10,650 bases of DNA from positions 1 to 10,650 of the forward strand of contig JAITAJ010000206.1 in assembly GCA_031284185.1 (NCBI GenBank), written 5' to 3'. The stretch is from Accumulibacter sp. Its GTDB lineage: Bacteria > Pseudomonadota > Gammaproteobacteria > Burkholderiales > Rhodocyclaceae. The position numbers and the translations under genes were made by a program. Shown piece after piece: positions 5,764 to 10,650 of the stretch. Below the pieces are notes generated by a model, which saw only the letters and a program-made list of their open reading frames with translations, was not told where the DNA came from and searched no databases. The first letter of the stretch is position 1, and every line of letters begins with the position of its first letter.

Positions 5764-7356
5764 ATGAGCGCTTCCCAGCCAGAGACCATCCGCATTCCCG
5801 ACTTTCAGAGTGGCAGCGAGATCATCGGGCGCATTCCGCTGAACGATCCGGCCGCGGCGATCCATGACATCGACCGGATTTTCGACAGTCTACTCGCCGC
5901 GCCTCCCGAACATTCGGTTTTTTTCCAGCTGCTCGAACTCATACGCTCGCCGGTCACGCTCGTTGCCGAGGAATTGACCCGGCGTTATCTGAACAAGGCC
6001 GTTCCGCTCGGCGACGCGGAAGACGCTTTCTTCCGCGAAGTCGCGCGGCTCCGGCTGAAAACGGCCAGCGCTTACGCCCATTGTTTCAAAGGCTCGTCGA
6101 ATGCCGAGACTCCCCAGGCCGACAGGCACCTTGCCGCCTTGCTGCACCGTTGCATCCACTTCACCGGCACGGCCATCCTCGAATGTCATCGCGCGCGCCG
6201 GGAAGTGCCGTGGGGACTCTGGTTCGATCTGCATGGATACCACGGCACCGCGGAAGACATGGGTCTGGCGACCCTGGAGATTCCGGGCATCCCGGAATCG
6301 CGCGTCGGCAGCACGCATTGCGCCGCCGCCTACCTCGTTTTCGTTCTGTGCGACATGGCCGGCGGCTACAGCCTCTCCTTGCGCGACCAGAAGCTGGTCT
6401 ACCGCTGGGCGGCCGCCTGGTCGGCCATGATCGGCCTGCGCCCGGTCGCCGCGGGAGAAACGCTCCCGCCGTTCGTCATCGATCCGACGCAGGACGTCGC
6501 GCTGCGCCCGTCGCCGGAATGCCAGCGCGCCGACCGGCTGCGAATTCTCGATACTTCGCGTCTGGCCGCCCACATCGAGCGCGTCCGGCAGACATTGCGC
6601 CAGCGCATCCCGATGTCCGAGATCGGCCTCGGCGAGGATTGCACGCGGCAGCAATGCGCTCAGCTCCTCGGTCATCTGGCGCGCCAGTGGTCGCTGGTGC
6701 GCGCTCCCCGCAAGTTCCGCCGCCGCGCGACCTCGGGAAGCATCCATGTCTGCGCGGGCTTTGAGGAGATGCATTACTTCATCTCGGGCAAGCTGTTCCA
6801 GCAACCTGAGAATCCGCGCGCCCATTCGTACAGCGGTCTCGACGACGTGTTTGCCTTGCGCTTCCAGGACGATCCGCAGCAAGTGATGGCGACCGTGGCG
6901 TCCTGTCACCTGGATGTCTGGAAGATGGCCGACCAGTCGGCCAACGGTTTTCGCCTGATGCGCGCCGTCGACGGCCGGAAAATGACGCATGGTCAGTTGC
7001 TCGCCTTGCGTCCGCACGATGGCGAGCATTTCCTTCTCGCCCAGGTGAGCTGGCTGATGCAGGAGAACGACGGCGGTCTGATCGTGGGTCTGCGGGCCTT
7101 GCCCGGATTGCCGCAGGCCATCTGCGCGCGACCGCTTGCCGCGACGGGTGAGCCGCGAGAACGATCGTATCAGCGCGCCTTTCTGCTGCCCGCGCTGGCC
7201 ACGACCGGCGCCGAGCGCTCGCTGGTGCTGCCGGCGGGATGCTTCCGTCCCAATCTGGAGGTCGAAATCTTCACCGACCGCGCCTCGCGCGTTCTCCTCG
7301 GAAAGATGCTCGATTCCGGTCCCGACTTCGAGCGCGTCAGCTTCGAGGACGCTTGA
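5764..7356 (+). CDS. 530-aa protein with C-terminal PilZ-like motifs, candidate c-di-GMP effector
   Basis: No function is established. The first 300 or so residues are mostly alpha-helical with no recognisable enzyme motif. Around 315-455 there is a PilZ-like pattern: an arginine cluster RKFRRRATSG (316-325), strand-like GSIHVCAGFEEMHYFISG, then DQSANG (390-395, matching the D/NxSxxG motif), followed by GQLLALR, AQVSWLM and LIVGLRAL, as in PilZ beta-barrels. The gap between the Arg cluster and DQSANG is about 70 residues, longer than in canonical PilZ domains, so binding of c-di-GMP is likely but unproven. No signal peptide or membrane helix is evident. ATG 5764 was chosen; a TTG at 5716 would add 16 residues, and neither has a strong ribosome binding site. 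It is divergent from the exporter operon, whose adhesin-type systems are often controlled by c-di-GMP. It could also be a housekeeping gene unrelated to the exporter. Confidence 0.7.
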   Translation: MSASQPETIRIPDFQSGSEIIGRIPLNDPAAAIHDIDRIFDSLLAAPPEHSVFFQLLELIRSPVTLVAEELTRRYLNKAVPLGDAEDAFFREVARLRLKTASAYAHCFKGSSNAETPQADRHLAALLHRCIHFTGTAILECHRARREVPWGLWFDLHGYHGTAEDMGLATLEIPGIPESRVGSTHCAAAYLVFVLCDMAGGYSLSLRDQKLVYRWAAAWSAMIGLRPVAAGETLPPFVIDPTQDVALRPSPECQRADRLRILDTSRLAAHIERVRQTLRQRIPMSEIGLGEDCTRQQCAQLLGHLARQWSLVRAPRKFRRRATSGSIHVCAGFEEMHYFISGKLFQQPENPRAHSYSGLDDVFALRFQDDPQQVMATVASCHLDVWKMADQSANGFRLMRAVDGRKMTHGQLLALRPHDGEHFLLAQVSWLMQENDGGLIVGLRALPGLPQAICARPLAATGEPRERSYQRAFLLPALATTGAERSLVLPAGCFRPNLEVEIFTDRASRVLLGKMLDSGPDFERVSFEDA

Positions 7357-7414
7357 CCGTGTTTGCCGCGCGACGGCCTGGTCGCGGGGGATTCGGGGCG
7401 TGGTCTGGCCGCCG

Positions 7415-7440
7415 GCCGGGCGGGACAGGCGACGCCCGGC
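7415..7440 (+). terminator. GC-rich hairpin after the PilZ-like gene
   Basis: GCCGGGCG (7415-7422) and CGCCCGGC (7433-7440) form a perfect 8-bp stem with a 10-nt loop, about 60 nt after the stop codon. No T-run follows, so it is at most a weak or Rho-assisted terminator. The 160-bp gap also holds TATGAT at 7480-7485, a possible -10 for the DUF971-ubiE pair without a clear -35. Confidence 0.3.
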
Positions 7441-7516
7441 GCCGCGGACGATCCGGGATCGTCAGGAATCGGAATGCGCTATGATAGGCGCCCTGACTTT
7501 GGCATGAATTCCGATC

Positions 7517-7948
7517 ATGGCTGGATTGCGCCCCGAACTTCCCACCCCCGTCGAGATCAGGCTGCGACAGAAATCGCGCCGGCTCGAAATCGACTTCGAC
7601 AATGGCGAGCGCTTCGAGCTCAGCTACGAATTCCTGCGCGTGTTCTCGCCTTCCGCCGAGGTGCGCGGGCACGGCATCGGGCAGGAAAAATTGCAGATCG
7701 GCAAGCGCGATGTCGACATCTCGCGCATCGAGCCGGTCGGCAATTACGCGATCCGCCCGGTTTTTTCCGACGGCCACGAAAGCGGGCTGTACTCGTGGGA
7801 TATTCTGTACAATCTCTGCCTCCACCGCGACGAATTGTGGCAGACCTACCTGAACCGGCTCGCGGCTGCCGGCGCGAGCCGCGAGCCCGCCGAATGTCCC
7901 GAGCTTCCCGTCCGGCCCGCGCCAAAGTGCGGCCGGAACGCGGCCTGA
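7517..7948 (+). CDS. DUF971 (gamma-butyrobetaine hydroxylase-like N-terminal domain) protein
   Basis: A 143-aa soluble protein. Residues about 10-115 fit the DUF971 domain: PVEIRLRQKSRRLEIDFDNGERFELSYEFLRVFSPSAEV, then IEPVGNYAIRPVFSDGHESGLYSWDILYNL. In eukaryotic gamma-butyrobetaine and trimethyllysine hydroxylases this domain precedes the oxygenase domain and binds zinc. Here it stands alone, and stand-alone bacterial versions are poorly characterised, some linked to iron-sulfur biology. The Cys/His zinc ligands are not evident. The Ala/Pro-rich tail looks unstructured. It ends 41 nt before ubiE in the same direction, a pairing known to me from betaproteobacteria, so co-transcription is likely. 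Confidence 0.88.
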   Translation: MAGLRPELPTPVEIRLRQKSRRLEIDFDNGERFELSYEFLRVFSPSAEVRGHGIGQEKLQIGKRDVDISRIEPVGNYAIRPVFSDGHESGLYSWDILYNLCLHRDELWQTYLNRLAAAGASREPAECPELPVRPAPKCGRNAA

Positions 7949-7989
7949 GCGCGCCAACGTCCCGATCCTCCCTCCAGGCAGCCATACCC

Positions 7990-8730
7990 ATGAACACGCC
8001 GAATCAGACACACTTTGGCTTCAGGCAGATCGCCGAGGCCGACAAGGCCCGGCATGTCGCCGGCGTTTTCGATTCGGTCTTCCAGCGTTACGATTTGATG
8101 AACGACCTCATGTCCGGGGGGCTGCACCGGCTCTGGAAGGCTTTTACCGTCGCTCGCAGCGGCGCGCGTGAAGGTTCGCGCGTGCTCGACGTCGCGGGCG
8201 GCACCGGAGATCTGTCGCTGAGTTTCGCCCGCCGCGTCGGCAAGAGCGGAGAAGTCTGGCTCACCGACATCAACAACGCGATGCTGACCCGCGGGCGGGA
8301 TCGTCTGCTCGACCGGGGCCGTCTTCTCCCCGTGGCGCAGTGCGACGCGGAAGGGCTGCCTTTCCCCGACGCCTATTTCGACTGCGTGTCGGTCGCCTTC
8401 GGACTGCGCAACATGACCCGCAAGGATCGGGCGCTCGCCGAGATGTTTCGCGTACTGCGTCCCGGCGGCCGGCTGCTGGTGCTGGAATTTTCACACATCT
8501 TCAAACCCTTCGCGCCGCTTTACGATTTCTACTCGTTCAGGATCATTCCGCGCATCGGCAGACTCGTCACGCAGGACGAAGAGAGCTACCGCTATCTGGC
8601 CGAGTCGATCCGCGTCCATCCAGACCAGCAGACGCTGAAGGCCATGATGGAACGCGCCGGTTTTGAAGACGTCGATTATTTCAATTTGACGATGGGCGTC
8701 GTCGCCCTGCATCGGGGATTCAGATTCTGA
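7990..8730 (+). CDS. ubiE: UbiE, demethylubiquinol/demethylmenaquinol C-methyltransferase
   Basis: A 246-aa SAM-dependent methyltransferase that adds the ring C-methyl group in ubiquinone (and, where present, menaquinone) synthesis. Evidence: the UbiE/COQ5 signature FDSVFQRYDLMNDLMSGGLH (27-46), SAM motif I VLDVAGGTGDLS (65-76), post-I LTDIN (91-95), motif II CVSVAFGLRNMT (132-143), and the second UbiE signature RVLRPGGRLLVLEFS (154-168). Length is normal for the family. The ATG at 7990 follows the DUF971 stop by 41 nt; the frame stays open far upstream, but that part overlaps the DUF971 gene and is not coding. Downstream, the usual ubiJ-ubiB partners are not present: an AT-richer orphan gene and a repeat follow instead. 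Confidence 0.97.
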   Translation: MNTPNQTHFGFRQIAEADKARHVAGVFDSVFQRYDLMNDLMSGGLHRLWKAFTVARSGAREGSRVLDVAGGTGDLSLSFARRVGKSGEVWLTDINNAMLTRGRDRLLDRGRLLPVAQCDAEGLPFPDAYFDCVSVAFGLRNMTRKDRALAEMFRVLRPGGRLLVLEFSHIFKPFAPLYDFYSFRIIPRIGRLVTQDEESYRYLAESIRVHPDQQTLKAMMERAGFEDVDYFNLTMGVVALHRGFRF

Positions 8731-8822
8731 CCTGAAGTCAATGATCGGGGCAGTCGTAATGATCCGAAGGAATCGGCCGGCAGACAAACCAGCATAAACA
8801 AAAACGATTCGGTTTGAGGTAA

Positions 8823-8850
8823 AATGAATTTTTTCATCCTTGAATTCATT
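8823..8850. promoter_or_regulatory. AT-rich dyad upstream of the coiled-coil gene
   Basis: AATGAATT (8823-8830) and AATTCATT (8843-8850) are perfect 8-bp inverted arms with a 12-nt spacer, 14 nt before the next start codon. TAAAAT at 8820-8825 overlaps the left arm and could be a -10. The dyad may be an operator, possibly autoregulatory, or a leader hairpin that would lie close to the GAGAG ribosome binding site. The rest of the 134-bp gap after ubiE shows no clear terminator. Confidence 0.4.
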
Positions 8851-8864
8851 AAGAGAGAACCGCC

Positions 8865-9188
8865 ATGTATGATTTCAACATCGACATAGAAACCGACGCC
8901 AAAAAGCTGGATGACAAAATCAAGAAATTGCAGGAACAACGCGCAAGAATCGAAGAGCAGCTGGAGAGTGAAAAACAACAACTGGACCTCTCAAGAAAGG
9001 TCGGCTTGCTTGTCGTCAAGGAATTCCAGGGGAAACCATTCGACTACCACGAACTGAAAACCCTGCTCGATGGTAATTTGATCTTCGACTTCGACAGAAA
9101 ATTTTTCGGTCTTGCCGAACTCGATGGCAACGATCCGAGAAGGCCCAAGAAGCGGGGGAGAAAGAAAGCCGTGCAGACCGATGAATAA
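8865..9188 (+). CDS. Hypothetical small coiled-coil protein with basic AT-hook-like tail
   Basis: A 107-aa protein I do not recognise. Residues about 10-45 are a charged heptad-like coiled coil (DAKKLDDKIKKLQEQ, ARIEEQLESEKQQ). The middle is compact and hydrophobic/aromatic (VGLLVVKEFQGKPFDY, LIFDFDRKFFGLAEL). The C-terminal tail DPRRPKKRGRKKA is strongly basic, with an RGRKK core resembling an AT-hook. The ATG is preceded by AAGAGAGAA at ribosome binding distance. Base composition is visibly poorer in GC than the genes on both sides, with many AAA/AAT/GAA codons, which suggests acquisition. It stands alone between ubiE and a terminator. Oligomerisation by the coiled coil plus DNA binding by the tail would suit a nucleoid-associated or silencer-like protein, but this is only inference. 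Confidence 0.75.
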   Translation: MYDFNIDIETDAKKLDDKIKKLQEQRARIEEQLESEKQQLDLSRKVGLLVVKEFQGKPFDYHELKTLLDGNLIFDFDRKFFGLAELDGNDPRRPKKRGRKKAVQTDE

Positions 9189-9288
9189 GCAAGCCTCGCG
9201 CGTGATCCGTTGCCGCGTTCCGCTCCGCTGACAGCGGTTGATTCTCCGGCGAGAGAAAAACGTCGCTGCGAAATCGTGTCATATCCCG

Positions 9289-9331
9289 AAAAAAATCAAG
9301 GTGGAACGCTCGTTTCCATCTTGATTTTTTT
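9289..9331. terminator. Strong bidirectional Rho-independent terminator
   Basis: An 18-bp stem (9289-9306 with 9314-9331) with a single G-T wobble and a 7-nt loop. The arms begin with seven A and end with seven or more T, giving a T-run on both strands. It sits between convergent transcription units: the coiled-coil gene from the left, about 100 nt after its stop, and the gsp operon from the right. It fits a shared terminator. The 9189-9288 stretch before it holds only a small CCGCT-GAC-AGCGG hairpin (9225-9237). Confidence 0.85.
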
Positions 9332-9332
9332 T

Positions 9333-9420
9333 CTCAAGCCTCCGTCCTCTGAATCCGGGCGCCCGGTTTTTCGTCCATCCCCTCGCGCGAAGCGCCGAAA
9401 CTCATCTGTCTTCCGAGACT
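9333..9420 (+). repeat. Palindromic repeat element, diverged copy 3
   Basis: It begins with a 21-nt unit (9333-9353) that matches the form read on the minus strand at 630-610 at about 18 of 21 positions, directly after the terminator. Then come a perfect 12-bp palindrome CCGGGCGCCCGG (9355-9366), the conserved GGTTTTTCGTCC, a shortened GCGC-GAA-GCGC hairpin (9385-9395) and CTGTCTTCCGAG. Orientation relative to the adjacent leftward gene is the same as for copy 2 and luxR: the element abuts the stop codon of gspN (9422-9420). It shows that the family is dispersed beyond the duplication at the left end. Confidence 0.7.
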
Positions 9421-10145
9421 CAGAAACTCACGAGGAATCCCTCTCCGGCCCTGGGCAGGGAGGCCAGCAAGGGGGAAAGGCCGGGGATCGGCGATTGCGG
9501 CGTCAGGGTGAGCCGGCCGTCGACCCTCGACTGGACGGCATCGAAAGTGCCTTGTCCCGCGACCCGCAACACGCCGCCGACGGTGACGACCTGCCACTCG
9601 CCCTTGCCGCCGCTCGCGCCTTTGCAATCCAGCCGGTAGCTTCCCAACTCCACGGGAACCAGCGGCGAAAACAGGTGCTCGACCGCTATCGAGGCCGCGA
9701 ACGGCGAGTCCATGCTCAGACGCTTCGCGGTGACGCGCAGCGTGGCGCCGATTTGCGCCGGCTTGAGCCGCGCGTCCAGCGCGGCCAGGGGTTCGAGCGG
9801 CAAGGCCAGACTGACCTCGTTCAAGGCCGCGCCGCGCGCGCCCACGGCCAATTCAAGGCGGCTCGTCTGGTCGGCCAGCCGGCCATCGACCGCCCAGGCC
9901 AATCGCGCGTCCAGCAGCGCGCGCGGTTGGAAGCGCCAGGACAGCCGCTCCTGGACCAACATGCCGCCGACGCCGACGGCGGACGCCCGGCCATTCCAGA
10001 AAGAGCCTTCGACGTTCCGGATCTGGATTTCTCCGGGCAGCGCCAGCGCCACGAAACTGGCCGGAAGACGGACGATGAGCGCGAGAAGGAAAACGCCCGC
10101 GGCAAACAGGAAGGCGCGCCGCGCGGCGATCAGACGCCATTTCAT
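9420..10145 (-). CDS. gspN: Type II secretion system protein N
   Basis: A 241-aa inner-membrane protein matching T2SSN: an N-terminal membrane helix (about 10-35, AAGVFLLALIVRLPASFVAL), then LPGEIQIRNVEGSFWNGRASAV, the GxxWxG-type start of the family, followed by a repetitive beta-rich periplasmic region (LSWRFQPRALL, LAWAVDGRL, LRVAGQGTFDA, VDGRLTLTPQ). GspN is an accessory component found in some type II systems, with no settled role. Its ATG overlaps the stop of gspM (ATGA), and it is the last gene of the operon before a terminator. The stop codon touches the repeat element. Confidence 0.87.
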   Translation of the reverse strand: MKWRLIAARRAFLFAAGVFLLALIVRLPASFVALALPGEIQIRNVEGSFWNGRASAVGVGGMLVQERLSWRFQPRALLDARLAWAVDGRLADQTSRLELAVGARGAALNEVSLALPLEPLAALDARLKPAQIGATLRVTAKRLSMDSPFAASIAVEHLFSPLVPVELGSYRLDCKGASGGKGEWQVVTVGGVLRVAGQGTFDAVQSRVDGRLTLTPQSPIPGLSPLLASLPRAGEGFLVSF

Positions 10146-10627
10146 GAATCGCGCTCCAGTTCGGCGACGATGAGCGCGGTTCCCGGGGAAGACGCATCGC
10201 TTCTTGCGCTGAACACCGCGACACGGGCGCCCGTCCGCTCCCGCAGAATCTCCAGCGCGTCGAGCGCCTCCCCGATCGGCATTTCCGGCAGACGCATCTC
10301 GACGCGCGTCGAAGACAATGCCCGCAGTTCCGCGCTGATCGCGTGTTCGGCGAGCTGGGCGTACAACACGCTGCGCAGATCGCCGGGCGGTCGCGCCGCG
10401 GCGCCGGCTGCGCTTTTTGCGGCGGACGGTTGCGCCCGCATGAGATTGAGCCGCGCTTCCAGTTCGGGAACCCGCGTCTCCAGGACGGCGATGCGGTGAA
10501 GCAGCGGCGCGCACACGCCGAACCACAGCGCCAGCACGGCGAGTGCCGCCGCCCAGAGCGCAAGGATCCGGCGTTCCCGTTCGGAACGCTCCTGCCACCA
10601 CTGCCTCCATTTTCGACGGATCGGCAC
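10142..10627 (-). CDS. gspM: Type II secretion system protein M
   Basis: A 161-aa bitopic inner-membrane protein that partners GspL in the assembly platform. A short basic cytoplasmic N-terminus (RRKWRQWWQERSERERR) leads into one membrane helix (about 21-43). A periplasmic helix (LETRVPELEARLNLMRAQ) and a small ferredoxin-like domain at about 80-160 (ISAELRALSSTRVEMRLPEMPIGEALDALEIL) complete the protein. The size and the W-rich start are typical of GspM. The start is GTG at 10627, supported by GAGGGG (10639-10634) 6 nt upstream. A TAA at 10642-10640 could be the stop of gspL, the expected upstream gene, but only 23 bases remain, so this cannot be confirmed. Confidence 0.9.
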   Translation of the reverse strand: MPIRRKWRQWWQERSERERRILALWAAALAVLALWFGVCAPLLHRIAVLETRVPELEARLNLMRAQPSAAKSAAGAAARPPGDLRSVLYAQLAEHAISAELRALSSTRVEMRLPEMPIGEALDALEILRERTGARVAVFSARSDASSPGTALIVAELERDS

Positions 10628-10650
10628 GATGCGCCCCTCTTAGCGTCGTT

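Noticed and set aside
7363..7989. Upstream extension of the ubiE frame (up to 455 codons)
   Set aside because: The added part overlaps the DUF971 gene in another frame and is Arg-rich without a domain. Normal UbiE length starts at 7990.
9210..10499. A 429-codon + strand frame across the gsp genes
   Set aside because: Antisense to gspN and gspM, which have family features and an ATGA overlap. It also runs through the terminator and repeat.

Overview
This is a GC-rich stretch of a Gram-negative chromosome. A betaproteobacterium is the best guess, by inference: a DUF971 gene directly precedes ubiE, and there are an inner-membrane type I secretion pair and the end of a type II secretion (gsp) operon. 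Only coding sequence, repeats and simple signals are visible. I found no rRNA, tRNA or CRISPR.

Layout. (a) Positions 1-1390 are a rearranged, repeat-rich zone. A block holding an IS110-family transposase C-terminal fragment, a short palindromic repeat element and the 3' third of a luxR-type gene occurs twice as direct repeats (1-555 and 830-1385, about 829 bp apart). Inverted and internally deleted pieces of the same repeat element lie between them. (b) 1179-5349, read leftward, is a compact operon: a LapB-type type I secretion ABC transporter, its HlyD/LapC-type periplasmic adaptor (ATGA overlap), then a LuxR/NarL-type regulator with a degenerate receiver (2-nt gap). (c) 5350-5763 is a divergent regulatory gap. 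(d) 5764-8730, read rightward, holds a 530-aa protein with PilZ-like motifs, a DUF971 protein and UbiE. (e) 8731-9420 holds a lower-GC orphan gene for a coiled-coil protein with a basic tail, a strong bidirectional terminator and another copy of the palindromic repeat element. (f) 9420-10627, read leftward, is the end of a type II secretion operon, gspM then gspN (ATGA overlap), entering from the right edge.

How it fits together. The ABC transporter and adaptor would form the inner-membrane part of a type I exporter of the kind used for large RTX adhesins. The TolC-type outer-membrane pore and the exported substrate are not in the window. The PilZ-like protein is encoded divergently from the exporter, so a cyclic-di-GMP link to adhesin export is possible but unproven. 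The DUF971-ubiE pair belongs to quinone biosynthesis housekeeping.

The most unusual material is the repeat zone. A 21-nt unit occurs five times in the window, brackets a duplicated HTH-coding fragment in inverted orientation, supplies the last codons and stop of the luxR gene, and recurs next to the stop codon of gspN. Its 12-bp palindrome is kept by paired base changes between two copies.
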